From Prorocentrum cordatum (Eukaryota; Sar; Dinophyceae; Prorocentrales; Prorocentraceae), in the NCBI GenBank assembly GCA_963575745.1, contig CAUYUJ010015033.1, positions 72,632 to 136,631 on the forward strand: DNA of 64,000 bases, given 5' to 3'. The notes beneath the pieces are model-generated. The model was not told where the DNA came from and did not search any database. It saw only the letters and a list, made by a program, of their open reading frames with translations. This document shows, piece by piece, positions 22,231-32,997 of the stretch. Made by a program: the position numbers and the translations under genes. Positions within the stretch are counted from its first letter, which is position 1. Every line of letters begins with the position of its first letter.

Positions 22231-23100
22231 CAGCACAACGATGCGCGCCGGGGGCAACGGACCGCGTTTCCGCCCCCGCCCCCCCCCCCGTTCCCCCCCA
22301 ACCCAAACCTGCGAGAGAGACGCGCGCAAGGCGGTCGGAGGCTGTCTGGGCGCATTGCGGAGAGTGGGAGGGGGCCAGCGCGAGGGGGGGGGGGGGGGGG
22401 CCAACGCGCGGGGAGGGTGGGGGCCTGCGCGTGGGGGGGGGGGGGGGGCCAACGCGCGGGGAGGCGGACTGGTTGGGCCACGGCGAACAGAAGCCCAGGC
22501 CACTGCAAAGCGCGACCCCGCGCCGACTGGCCCGGGCCAGGGCCGCCCGTCAAAGCAAAAGCCGGGGGGCGCCAACTACGCACGCGCGGCCCCGCGCCAA
22601 CCGCAGTCCGCCCCCGGCCATTCTGCAAACGGCCCTGCCGCGCGCGAGCGTCTCTGCGCGGCCGCCAGCGGAGCGAATCACCAACCCACCCAGCGACCCC
22701 TGCCCACGGAAGGCCACGGGCAGCTGCTGGCTGCCCGGCAGAACGGGCGACCGCGGAAGCGTGAGCAGACAGCCTCTTCAGAAGGATGCGGCCGCGCTCC
22801 TTGAGACGCCGCCCGACCGGCCCGCCCGCCCCCAGCCCGACCCGCCAGGGGCGCACGCGCCCGATCGTCGGCGATTTCGCAAGCGATCGAAGCCGTTTCT
22901 CGGGGAAGGAAGCGCTCCGAGGCACGCGGGGGAAAAGCTGGGCCAGCTCATCGCGCCGCCGCGCGAGGGCGGACAGCACGCAGGCGAGGCTGCATGGGGG
23001 GGGGGGGGGGCCGGGAACACGCGCGCCCCTGCGACGGCGCCCTCGGGGCGCATGAGCGGCGCCGCAGCATGACAAGGCGCGCATCTGCGCGGCCCCATGT
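22231..23100. other. Very GC-rich DNA with G homopolymers
   Basis: Contains runs of 10-18 G (near 22385, 22434, 22996) and a run of C near 22280. A segment GGGGGCCAACGCGCGGGGAGG is repeated (22399 and 22448). All six frames stay open by composition alone, so none is called. Confidence 0.45.
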
Positions 23101-25746
23101 GACGCGCGCCCAGCCAGGCGCACGCCTCGCAGGAGAATTTCCAGATGCCCCGATCGGCAAACAAACATTAACGCACGCATCGGAAACTTCTTTCGACCAT
23201 ACGAAACCGATGCCAGCAGCTTCCCCATCGAAGAACACTGCGGCGACCGATGGAACGCACTCAAAGTGGGGAACCGAATACGCACCAATGGCGCCCGCGC
23301 AAATACGCGCGCATATTTCATCGCGCGCCGGGGGGCGAAAGAGGAACTTGGCCGCCGTCCTGCATGCCCGAGAAACTCTGACGGCTACTGGCCTCCACGC
23401 GCGGCGCGTCTTGTTCGGCGACGGCAATGCGCAACGCGCACACTTCCTGGAATTCAGCCCTGGACCCAGGCGCGCCCACGGCGCGCAGTCCAGCGCGCAC
23501 AGAGCAGCGCAGGCGACGGCCACTGTGGACAGCCAACAGCCCCCCCCCTCCCCCAACCAGCGCCCACCCACATATCAGGCACAGGTGTCGACGTAGCTTT
23601 AGCCCCGCGCACAGCGCCCATAGCAGTCAACGCATCAAAAAACATCGCGGCGGCTTCGGACGACAAAATGGCCCTCGGCAGCTCCCCGCTGGATCGCACT
23701 CTTCGGCGCGATGCAGTTGTCGGCGGGGCCGCGGGGGCCTCTGCTGATGAATGGCACGCAGCGCTACAGACTGTCGCACCTGTCGAGGACATGCTCGCCG
23801 ACGCCGCGGGCCCGCCACTGCCCGACGCGGCCCTGGCTGCGCCGATGCCAGGGGGCGAATCGTCGTTGAAAGTGCGACGCGGAGCCTTGGATTGCGCGGC
23901 TTGGCACCGCGGCGTCGCGACGGTCGCGGCCGGGCACGCTGCTGGGACAGTCAGGGTTGCAGCCCCACGGCAACGCGCGCCAAGGAGACAGGCGACCGGA
24001 TCCGCCCCGGGAAACTTCGAAACGCCAGCGGAGGTCAGGCAAGCAACCGAAGAGGCAACGCGGGCCGCCCGCTGGATGACCTATCAGAAGTACGTCCACA
24101 TCCGCAAGAACAAGGCGAGGCGAAGCGAGGCGCCGGTCGGTCGCCCTGAAGGACGGCGCTACAAGAGCCCAGCGGGGGCGCCGGAGCGCCGAGCGCCCAG
24201 CGCACGACGAACTGGCGACGCATGACTCGCCCAAGCGCGCACCAGAGATCACGCACAAGACGCGCCAGCTCGAACAAAAATCTGACATTGATCACAAATC
24301 ACCCGTTTCGACACTATACATGTTGCAAAATGCTTCCCACATGACTGACCTCTGCATTGGATTGTACTCGGTCTCAAACTGCCCCCTGGTCAAAGTGATC
24401 ATGCGATCGCGGGCGCACTCGAAATGCCCTGTCGCCGGCGCCGCGCACTGCTCGACAGGCCCCCGCGCACAGGATTGCCGAAGGGTGGCAAGGCAGGCCC
24501 AGCATCGCGAGCTCGTTTCAGATCGCGCGCTCGAGCGCATAATTGCTGGCATTCGCCAAGCTCTCCGCGAGCAGCCAGGCGGCGCTGATCTGCACGAGAC
24601 ATAGCCAATGGTTTCCTTAGCTCCAGCGCAGGACGACGCCGTGCCACGCAGCTGCGATTTGCGCGGCACCTCTCTGGTTCCCGCCTGACGGCCGACTCCG
24701 CGGTGCTCTCTGACGCGGCACAACGATCATAAGCATTGATATTATTGCGACGCAGATCGCAAGCATCGCAATATTCCACGCGAGATTGCGGAAAGGACCA
24801 CCAAGCCTTGAAATTCGATCGAGACACACCATGCTAACATCACCCACGCCAACTGTTACATGCGTTTGTGAGCTGATCACGTTCATACTGGAGCTGACCA
24901 TTCTCCATTTGCATATATACACATTGAGGAACTTGTTGTCTCTTGCATCGCGGGCCGCGGCACGACGCGAGAACGATACTGCTGTTGAGAAGGTACTTCG
25001 CAAGGGAGAAAGCCCACGGGCATGCCACACCCTCTGGCCATTAGCACGTTGGATTGCGGATTGGTGCCATGCGAGCTTGCCAAGAGCTTGATGACTCCCT
25101 TCCACAAGAGCGACCCGGGACGAGCGGAAAGCCCTCTCGTCCCGGCCCCGGGAATCCCCCCCTCCAGGTAGCCCTCGAAGGCTCGCTGACAGGCCGCGTC
25201 ATGCCGCAGGAACGAGAGGTCCACACACCGAGGGATGACTCATTCACGTGGGAGCAGAAGAAACCTCCCGCAGAGTCAAGCCGACGCAGATGCCGTGGAA
25301 CGTGAAATCCGAGCAATCAGGGAGACGAGTGCAATGCTGGAGCTGGACGACGCGCCCTCCACGACGATTGACACAGGCCCGCACAGCGCAGAGAAGATCA
25401 CCCGAGCCATTTCCTGGCTGCGAGGGGGCAGAGGTGGCCTACGCTGCGCTGCAGCAGCCTTGGAGTCCCCCGTCTTCGCCGGCAGAAAGGTGACCGCATG
25501 CCTGGCCGAATCCCGTCACGCGTGCGTCGCGCCGTCATTGTGGCCGATGCGGAAATACTCTCCTAAGCACAATTCGGGACCGCGCATTGTTCGTTCCACC
25601 AGTAGTCTCCCGCCAATTGACACGTGCTCGGACTTGACTTCACCCAAATCCTTGACACAATATGGGTTGAGCGAAAGTTCCCATGTATCCGCGAGTATTG
25701 CGACGACATTCCGTTCGGTGGACTATCGGGCCCAATGTCGCTCGTT
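23101..25746. other. Unique-looking region with weak coding hints only
   Basis: The least repetitive stretch of the left half. A plus-strand frame of 319 codons ends at 24225 and has a basic C-terminus (RWMTYQKYVHIRKNKARR). On the minus strand, 24617-25105 contains a plausible transmembrane helix (NIAMLAICVAIISMLMIVV). Neither has a recognised domain. Real genes here would probably be split by introns, which cannot be placed reliably by eye. Confidence 0.3.
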
Positions 25747-26055
25747 TTAACCGTTGTCCTGCTTGGAGAGGTCAGATCGTACCTTGACCTTGCCACTTAT
25801 TCCCCAATTCTTAACCGGAAGTGGTGCTTCGGCGGAGCAGGCGACAAAGGTATGTTGCTGGGAACATTCCGGGCAGGAGTGCACGGGCGCGCCTGGCTTT
25901 GGCTCGACGACGTCATGCACCAGGAAACACAAGTCTTGGAATTCCACGGGCTTCTCTCCTCGACAATTTACTTCGGCGCGCGGTACGGCGCATGTGTGCT
26001 GATTTCTGTTCCAGCATTCAACGCCCTCCTCCGTGACCTGCGAGACGAGGCGCAG
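25747..26055 (-). CDS. Possible terminal exon, cysteine-rich protein
   Basis: On the minus strand CTCGTCTCGCAG, a good splice-acceptor context, precedes a frame of about 100 codons ending at 25747. It contains seven cysteines (ECW, TCA, NCR, LCF, SCPEC, ACS) and ordinary amino-acid composition, unlike the surrounding Arg/Pro-rich shadow frames. Upstream in the same frame is a hydrophobic signal-like stretch (LKAALCFLAFVTVAEG near 26320-26360), which might belong to a first exon. The protein family is not recognised. It could be a secreted or surface protein; this is an inference from the signal-like stretch and cysteines. The alternative is a chance open frame in GC-rich DNA. Confidence 0.3.
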   Translation of the reverse strand: MRLVSQVTEEGVECWNRNQHTCAVPRAEVNCRGEKPVEFQDLCFLVHDVVEPKPGAPVHSCPECSQQHTFVACSAEAPLPVKNWGISGKVKVRSDLSKQDNG

Positions 26056-26690
26056 ACGGCATCCCCTGGAACGGCGCGCGCGACGCCGCCGCCGCGGGCC
26101 CAGCCAGCCTCGGTGGAGGCCCACGCGAGATGCCCAGCCACGCCGCTGGCCGAGACCCCAGCCAGGCACGGAGTAATCCAAGCGAAGGCGCAGCAAGTGC
26201 GCAGGCGAGTGGCCCGCGCAGGGATGAACACTGGATGTCCTGGACGTGGCGGCAGCTTGCCCGTCGGCGGGGGCCACCAGAGCCATCCTGCACCAGTCTG
26301 TCCCCTCTGCCACGGTGACAAATGCCAAAAAACATAAGGCTGCCTTCAGGGGGCCTGGGAATTGAGAGCGCATGGCCTTGCAGGGCAGCGCCATGTTTGA
26401 CTCGTCGGCCATGGGACGCACAGGATGCTAACAAATGACCCACGACGCGGAGCTGTCCTTGATCCCAAATTCGAAGTCCGTCCCGACCATGGGGCTCTTC
26501 TGATCTGATGAGCTCTACCGTGCAGCGGAGGCAGGCGGTAATCTAGTGGGAGTCTTGGCTGCTCAGGTGCTTGCGCGAGTTGCACCAACAGTATTGTCAG
26601 GCGCAGCTGCGGTTGCTGCACTGCCCAATATGGACCGATCTCGACACCTGACAGGACTCACAGGCGTACTGGGCCAGGGCAGCCTTGGGC
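26056..26690. other. Possible intron and flank, no gene recognised
   Basis: Open frames on both strands without a family signature. A plus-strand frame ends with CPLCHGDKCQKT at 26337, a possible but unsupported zinc motif. Confidence 0.3.
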
Positions 26691-26830
26691 TAATTACAGG
26701 CGGGGTCCCATGCTGAACTGAACCCTCTCACGACTCCAATGCCAGTGGTACCTGAGGCTGGACGCCCCTCACGTTCCAACAGGTGATTATAGCCCGCGCC
26801 AGGTTCTGGGTCCCCCCTGAGGGTTGACGC

Positions 26831-26967
26831 GCGCGCTCCACTACTCGCAAAAGTAACTACTCGCAAATGGCCTGGGTTCGCCGCGGGGGACTTACGATCC
26901 ACTACGTCGAAGCAGATGTGTTTGGGGGACGTTTGCGAGTAAGCACTTTGCGAGTAGTGGAACGCGC
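26831..26967. repeat. Foldback palindrome with 38-40-base arms
   Basis: The left arm (26831-26870) starts GCGCGCTCCACTACTCGCAA. The reverse complement of the right arm (26930-26967) starts GCGCGTTCCACTACTCGCAA. The arms match at all but about five positions and are separated by 59 bases. Each arm has an internal direct repeat of (C/T)TACTCGCAAA. It could extrude as a cruciform or represent a small foldback or miniature transposable element. Confidence 0.85.
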
Positions 26968-27352
26968 TCGGTGAGAGGGAAATCCCGCGGCGGCGATGCT
27001 GGACGCCGCCCGTGCGTCGCCGGCGCCCTCCCTCCTGGCGGCGCGCGGCAGGCCAGATAGTGGCCAGGATCCCAAAAGAAAGCCTTCCGAACATCACCGC
27101 CCACGAGGACTTCCCAGAGGGGGTCGTTGCAGCTAGATATTCGCCAGCATCTCGGAAACCTTTGTTACGACGTCGCAAGACATTGGATTGCCTTCCTTGC
27201 GCGCCTGTGACCAGCCATCCGTGGATGCGGCGACAAGCCAGCCACCACCATGTCTGGAGCTTCCACTTCGCAGTTCGATGCAGCCCCAGCAGAGATGCAC
27301 GCGGCAGGAGGTGCACGATGACCACGGAGGGAGCCTGTGCTGCAGGCTCTGA

Positions 27353-27640
27353 GAGGCATGCAGCGTGCCAGGCCGTGGGCCACTGCCAGTCCTGGGTGGG
27401 GAGGACGCACCACTGATGCTGCCCTGCTGCGGTGCGTGTCCCAGCCCTCCCAGCCCTGAAGGGGACGTCTCCCACGCGCTGCTCGCGTGCGGGCAGACCT
27501 CGGAGCTGCGCATCGAGCTCTGGACAGTCATCGGCGCTGGGGCCCCTACGACGAGGCAGGCGGCGCTCATGGCCCTCCTTGGCCCAGAAGCGAGCGCCGC
27601 CTGCATCGAATACTCGAGGCCTCCTAGATGTGGTCGGCAT
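27353..27640 (+). pseudogene. Remnant C-terminus of a non-LTR retrotransposon RT
   Basis: The frame contains CGACPSPP...GDVSHALLAC, a CX2CX11HX4C zinc knuckle, followed by ELRIELW and a helical tail (RQAALMALLG). A CCHC knuckle followed by a short helical tail is the usual C-terminal end of many non-LTR retrotransposon reverse transcriptases. The frame opens only after a TGA at about 27350 and runs into a minisatellite after about 27620. Upstream sequence (27010-27350) is in other frames and does not show RT motifs, so only the end survives. Confidence 0.45.
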
Positions 27641-27845
27641 GGATGGGGTCGGAGAATCGCGCCGCCTCGCCGATACATCGGCGATGTATCGGCGATGCAC
27701 CGGCGATGCAACGTCGACATCGGCGGTGCATCGGCGACGTCGACGTGGAGCAAATCGGGCTCCGCATCAAGCCGCATTGGCGATGCATCGGCGATGTGGC
27801 GCGATCCTCCGACCCCATCTACTCCGACCCGATCTAGGGGGCCTA
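27641..27845. repeat. Minisatellite around GGCGATGCATC
   Basis: Repeats of CATCGGCGATGTATCGGCGATG and related 12-base steps. ATCGGCGATG occurs at least six times, giving MHRR/IGDVSAM-like peptides on either strand. Confidence 0.85.
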
Positions 27846-28030
27846 GAAATACGTAGGCAGGGCGCTGGTGCGCTGTGCCGGGCGGCGCTGAGCGCCTGGC
27901 AGCGGCTAGCGGATGCAAGACTCTGGCCCGTGCCCTTGCCGAGCGCAACCCTCCCGCGCGCCCCCCCCGGGCGGAGCGCGAGCGAGCGCCACGGACGGGA
28001 GACCGAGAAGCCGAGAACCGAGGGAGAGGG
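27846..28030. other. GC-rich spacer, no gene seen
   Basis: Short GC-rich link between the minisatellite and the GGA tract; no family signature in any frame. Confidence 0.4.
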
Positions 28031-28770
28031 GGGGGAAGAGGAGAAGGACGAACAAGGAACAAGGAGGAGAAGGAGGAGGAGGAGAGAGGAAGGAGAAGGG
28101 AAGGAGGGAGGGAGGGAGGGAGGGCCCTTCTGGTTGTCCCTGGGGCCCACCTGGCCCCCAAGACGCCCGCGCGACCACGGCCTCTGGCTCTCTGGGAGAG
28201 GAGGGGGGCGCCTGCTCCGGCCGAAGGACTGCTGCGGCGCGCGGGGGGGAAGGGGGAGGAGGAGAAGAAGGAGGAGGAGGCGCAGGAGGAGGAAGAGGAG
28301 GAGGAGGAGCGGGAGGAGGAAAAGAACGAGGACGAGGAGGAGGAGGAAGAGGAGGAGGAAGAGCGCAGGAGGAGGAGGAGGCGCAGTAGGAGGGAGAGGT
28401 AAGAGGAGGAGGAGGAGGAGGAGAAAAAGGAGGAGAAGGAGGAGGAGGAGGAGGAGGAGGGGGAGGAGGTGGAGGAGGAGGAGGAGGGGGGGGGGAAGGG
28501 AGGAGGAGGAGGAGAAGGAGGAGGAGGAAGAGGAGGAGGAGGAGGCGCAGGAGGAGGAGGAAGAGGAGGAACAGGAGGAGGAGGAGGCGGAGGAGAAGGA
28601 GGAAGAGGAGGAGGAGGAGGAGGAAGGGGAGGAGAAGGTGGAGCAGGAGGAGGAGCAGGAAGCGGAGGAAGAGGAGGAGGAGGACGACGACGAGAAGGGA
28701 GGAAGAGGAGGATCAGCAGGAGGAGGAGGAGGAGGAGCAGCAACAGCAGGTGAAGGCGGAGGACTTTAGA
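28031..28770. repeat. GGA polypurine tract
   Basis: (GGA)n with AAG, CAG and CGC interruptions, broken by about 100 bases of unique DNA at 28120-28240. Glu-, Gly- or Arg-rich frames through it are artefacts. Confidence 0.95.
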
Positions 28771-29224
28771 GACCCGTAAAGGGAAGTTGTAGGGGAGTAG
28801 GGGTGTAAGTATGTAAGGGTATAGGGGTCCAGGGGTGAGAGTCCAGGGAAGAGGAGGAGGAGGAGGAGGAGTTTAGACCCAAGATGCATCAACGATGTTA
28901 CAATGAAACATCCCTCCAAGTTCCCTATTGGTAAGTTGGTAAGTCCCAACCAGAATGTATGTCCATCGAGGGACGTGGCCCATTCGAAGACTACCGTCTG
29001 AGAATCTCCAGTCGCACCCAAACAACATTCCTGGGACTTCAATCCCGCGGATTAACGTGACTGTTGCGTCCTGCCAATCCTAGACCGCGGTGGAACACCA
29101 TTCCGGGGACTTCAACACCATGAATCACCGTGACTGTTACGCCCTGACACTCCAACGAAATCGTACAGAACATTACTCCTGGCACTTCAACCGTCAGAAC
29201 CCTTGAAACTGCCGAAAAGTTGTC
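28771..29224. other. Degenerate tandem DNA, no gene
   Basis: A GTAAGGGTATAGGGGTCC-like stretch, then three weak repeats of CAACA(C/T)..GGGACTTCAA(T/C).(C/A)..GTGACTGTT at about 70-base spacing (29020-29210). Confidence 0.5.
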
Positions 29225-29475
29225 GGATCAATGCGCGCGGCGCTTACGCGAGAACCACACTTCGAAAAGTAACCACCCTCCACCAATTAAACTGATACAA
29301 GCTCTTAAATCGAATGCGCGCTGCGCTAAAGCGAGAGCCACAAATTGGAAACGGCCCGCCCTCCATCCGTGAAACTGCTGCAAACGTTGAGAACGGATGT
29401 GCGCGTTGCGACAGCGAGAGCCACATGTTGTAAACGAAACGCCCTCCATCCGTGAAACTATTGCAAGCGTCGAGC
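29225..29475. repeat. 88-bp family, inverted orientation
   Basis: Three units carry GCGAGAGCCACA and CGCCCTCCATCCGTGAAACT, the reverse complement of the 14230-14487 array. Confidence 0.85.
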
Positions 29476-29574
29476 TTCAGGATCAGAAATCGTGAGGACG
29501 TCTCAAAAGAAATGCCCGGAAGCCCTACCGACACGCCTGGAGGTGCGACAGGGAGAAATTGTTCATAACGAAAT

Positions 29575-29795
29575 GCGAAATGGGAGGAGGAGGAGGATGA
29601 CAAGAAGGACGAGGAGCGAGGAGGAGAAGGAAAAAGGGAGGAGGAGGACAAAGAGGAGGGGGGAAGAGAGGGAGGGAGGGAGGAGGAAGGAAAGGAGAGG
29701 AGTGCAGAAGAGAGGAAAGGAGACGAAAGGAGACGAAAGGAGAGGAGGGGGACCAGGAGGGGGACGGGGACGGGAACGGGGATGGACGGGGAAAG
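29575..29795. repeat. GGA/GAAAGGA polypurine tract
   Basis: Interrupted GGA with a local GGAGACGAAA duplication and a GGGACGGG ladder near 29755-29780. On the minus strand it yields a false Ser/Leu/Pro frame. Confidence 0.9.
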
Positions 29796-29907
29796 CCACC
29801 CTTCCCTCCCTCGCCCTATCCACGTCGCCCTCAGCCTGTGGAGCTCCCTCAGCTATTTGTTTGACTCGTCTCCTCCCTCCATGTTTCCTTCCCTCTCCAA
29901 CGCGTTA

Positions 29908-29909
<2 letters not shown>

Positions 29910-29962
<53 letters not shown>

Positions 29963-29967
29963 CCTGT

Positions 29968-29999
<32 letters not shown>

Positions 30000-30080
30000 C
30001 TCAGTCTGCCTTTCTCTCTCTCTCTCTCTATGTCTCCTCTCTCTCTCTCTCTTGTTCTCCTTTTTTCTCTCTGTCTCTGT

Positions 30081-30133
<53 letters not shown>

Positions 30134-30281
30134 GATCGATATATATATATATATATATATATATGTCTATCTCAGTCTCTCTCTCCCTCTCTCTCTTTCT
30201 ATCTCTCTCTCTCTATTTCTGTCTCCTCTCTCTCTTGTGTTGTCTCTCTCTCTCTATCTCTTTCTCTCTCTCTCTCTCTCT

Positions 30282-30312
<31 letters not shown>

Positions 30313-30582
30313 GTCTCGCTCTGTCTCTCTCTCTCTCTCTCTCTCTCCCTTTCTCTCTCCCTCTCTGTCTCCTCTCTCTCCTGTCTTCTCCCTCTATCTC
30401 TCTCTCTCTCTCTCTCTCCTTCTCTCTCTCTCTCTCGCTCTCATTCTCTCTCTATCATTCTCTCTGTCTCTCTTTATCCCTCTCTCTCTCTCTCTCTTTC
30501 TGTCTCCTCTCTCTGTCTCTCGTTCTCTGTTTCTCTCTCTCTCTCTCTCTCTATTCCTCTCTCTCTCTCTCTCTCCCGCTAC
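29910..30582. repeat. CT microsatellite with TA islands
   Basis: About 670 bases of (CT)n with TGTCTC and TATCTC interruptions, a TA run at about 30135-30164 and smaller ones. CATA repeats follow at about 30590-30615. The long Ser-Leu frames are artefacts. Confidence 0.97.
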
Positions 30583-30649
30583 ATATATATACATACATAC
30601 ATACATACATACATAAGTATAAATAGTTTCTCGATGTCTCGAAAAAGTA

Positions 30650-31130
30650 TGCACACATAAATTTGTGTATACAAACGGCCCAACCCCCCACCCACCCACC
30701 CACCCAGAACCCCCCAACGACGGACTGGTGATGGAGGGGCATCGTCCTCATTTTCTTCATAATCCTCATCTTCCTCCTCTCGTCATCATGGTTCCCTTGT
30801 CTGCTCATAGTATCGCTCCTCCTCCTCGCATTTTTCGTATTATTATTGTTGTTAGTGTTTTTCGTCTGCTTCTTATTACTATTACTCTTATCCTTCTTAC
30901 TCAGATCATCACTCGTCTTATTATTATTAACAATAATGATACCATCATTATTATTCTTAATATTAATATAAATAGTATTCTTATGATCATTATTATTATA
31001 TCATTATTATTATGCGTATTATTATTAGTATTATTATTCGCATTATTATCATTATTATTCTTACTATTAATATTACTCGTCGTCTTCTTGTTTTTCTTAT
31101 GTTCATCACGATTATTACTACTATTAGCAT
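30650..31130. repeat. TTA-rich low-complexity region
   Basis: CCCACCCACC at about 30688-30706, then AT-rich DNA with abundant TTATTATTA (30840-31120), sharply lower in GC than its surroundings. A short CTC run follows at 31135-31165. Confidence 0.85.
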
Positions 31131-31416
31131 TTGCCTCCTCCTCCTCCTCCTCCTCCTGCCCCTCCTCCTATGCCCCTCTCGCGGGGAAATGCAGCTTCGG
31201 GCTGAGGGTGTCGGTAGCGGTACCGTCGCTACTCATTGCAAGACGCGCTGCAGATCAACCCCCCTTCAACCCACTTGTCAAGGCTGCAAGGTGGAGGGCG
31301 CTTCGCCCCGCTCGGAGAGGAGGGGGCGGAAGAAGGAGGACGATGCGAGGAGGAAGATTTTGCAACGCGTCGTGAATCGTTATCTCTAGCGGCGTTCTGG
31401 GCCAAACCGCCCAGAA

Positions 31417-31569
31417 ATGCCCGAAAAGGCCGGCAGACCGAAAAAGAAGCACAGGGCGCCCAAGAGCAGGACGCGCAGAGAGTACAACAAGGCACGGAAC
31501 ACAAGGCGCAAACAGGCGCGTTTGGACGGCAGGCGCAAAGAGTCCCTCCCCGACTTCCACGGGGTCTAA
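31417..31569 (+). CDS. Small basic ORF with AT-hook-like core
   Basis: A 50-codon frame starting at ATG 31417 encodes a strongly basic peptide: MPEKAGRPKKK, then repeated Arg/Lys clusters, ending KESLPDFHGV. GRP followed by lysines resembles an AT-hook, and the clusters would serve as a nuclear localisation signal. It lies in non-repetitive DNA and composition is unlike the neighbouring shadow frames. Two longer frames overlap it (31236-31730 and a later one), so the true frame is uncertain. It may be an exon of a larger gene; a 73-base interval bounded by GTATGG (31687) and TTGCAG (31759) could be an intron. Confidence 0.25.
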   Translation: MPEKAGRPKKKHRAPKSRTRREYNKARNTRRKQARLDGRRKESLPDFHGV

Positions 31570-31584
31570 GAGGCAGAGCTCAAG

Positions 31585-32250
31585 GTGAAGGCTCTTCGGC
31601 GCCAGAATGCAACCCAAAGAACGAATCCAACGGGGCAGGGCTGTTTAATAAACGCGCAGGGCGGTTCAGTAAACGCAGATTGTCGGGTATGGGTGGTGCT
31701 TCTTCCCTTGATTCCGCCTTTGCAATTTAATTCGGCGAGGGTGGTGATGCGTTGCAGGTGTTTGGGCGCGCTGTTGGTCTTCCAGCGTTCGCCAGGGGCT
31801 AGAGCTGGAGCGCGGCGGCCGCGCCCACGAGGGATTCACGCGCTGCCTCGGCGCGCCACAAGGCGCGCCACAGGAGAGGAAGCCCAACAGACACCTGAAG
31901 AAAAAGAACCAAGAACCCCAGCGACAGAAGCGGGTGGTGGAGGCCGAGCTGGCGACAACCGAGAAGAAGAAGAAGAAGGTTTGGAGGACGACAAAACAAA
32001 AGACCCCTTGCCCCCGCATCAGCCAACAAAGAAGGCGAAGGGGCTCATGGTGGGATGCGGAAGTCCGCGTTCACCCGTGGACGCCGAGGAGCAGAAGGCG
32101 ATCTTCGCCTCCACCGTCGCTTCAGCCCACTGGGAAACCATCGTCGACGACGACGACGACGGCGGCCTGGAAGCCGAACTCGGGCGTCTGATTGGACAGG
32201 GCGCCCAAACCTCGGGGTCGGCGGCGGCGTCCCCCGACGAGTCCGACTGA
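31585..32250 (+). CDS. Hypothetical acidic-tailed protein or exon
   Basis: The last 110 codons look protein-like: a Glu/Asp-rich stretch (NREEEEEGLEDDKTKD), a basic patch (PTKKAKG), then AIFASTVASAHWETIVDDDDDGGLEAELGRLIGQ and a Ser/Asp end with TGA at 32250. The upstream half of the frame is less convincing. No domain is recognised. It follows the small basic ORF on the same strand and could be a later exon of the same gene. Confidence 0.3.
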   Translation: MKALRRQNATQRTNPTGQGCLINAQGGSVNADCRVWVVLLPLIPPLQFNSARVVMRCRCLGALLVFQRSPGARAGARRPRPRGIHALPRRATRRATGEEAQQTPEEKEPRTPATEAGGGGRAGDNREEEEEGLEDDKTKDPLPPHQPTKKAKGLMVGCGSPRSPVDAEEQKAIFASTVASAHWETIVDDDDDGGLEAELGRLIGQGAQTSGSAAASPDESD

Positions 32251-32500
32251 GCGAGCGGCCGCGCCCTGCGGGCGTGCACTGAGCGCGACGCAGTCGGCGC
32301 CGAGGGCCGTTGGCGCGATGCGAGAGCGCTCACGTATGAATACGCATGTGCTGTAAGTCCTCTTGCCCGCCAAACAGTCGATGCCGACCTCCCGCCCGGG
32401 GGGCTTACGCGATGAGGCAGAAAGCCTTCAGAAAAAATATCATAACAAGAACTGCGACAAACTGGGTTGCAATCGATGGGCGCGCTGCCTCTACACCCCA
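32251..32500. other. Flank without recognisable feature
   Basis: Mixed-composition DNA, no repeat or family signature seen. Confidence 0.4.
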
Positions 32501-32509
32501 GAAGGGGGA

Positions 32510-32634
32510 TGATGAGGAGAACGAGGAGGAGGACATGAGTGAGGAGGATGAAGGGGAGCTACATAATAAGATGGCCACGACGATGATAATAATGATAATG
32601 GTGATGGTGATGATGATGATGGTGGTGGCGGTGG

Positions 32635-32665
<31 letters not shown>

Positions 32666-32997
32666 AATAGCAAAGAGGAGGAGCAAGAGGAGGAGAAGGA
32701 GGAGGGGAAGGGTACGAGAAGGAGGAGAAGGAGGAGGAGGAGGAGGAGGAGGATTGACTCATCAAGGACCCTCCCTCCCCCTCCCCCCCTCCTCAGGGAC
32801 GGACGAGGGAGGAGAGGGGAGGGAGCATGATGAAGGAAGGAAGTAAGGCGAGGAGGAGGAGAAGGTGGAGGAGTGACTCATCAAAGGCCCCCTTCCCCCT
32901 CCCCAGGGAGGGAGGAGGAAAATAGGGGAGAATGCAGGAGGGGGGAAGGAAGGCCGAACGAAATCGCAAACAGCGAAAACGCTTGAGAAAGCCAACA
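32510..32997. repeat. GAT and GGA microsatellites with a duplicated block
   Basis: GATGATGAT at 32580-32670 and GGA at 32680-32755. The block GACTCATCAA(A)GG(A/C)CC..CCTCCCCCTCCCC occurs twice (32755 and 32875), each followed by GGGAGGGAGG. Confidence 0.85.

Noticed and set aside
29492-30660. Ser-Leu repeat proteins of up to 374 codons
   Set aside because: CT microsatellite translated; no non-repetitive coding part.
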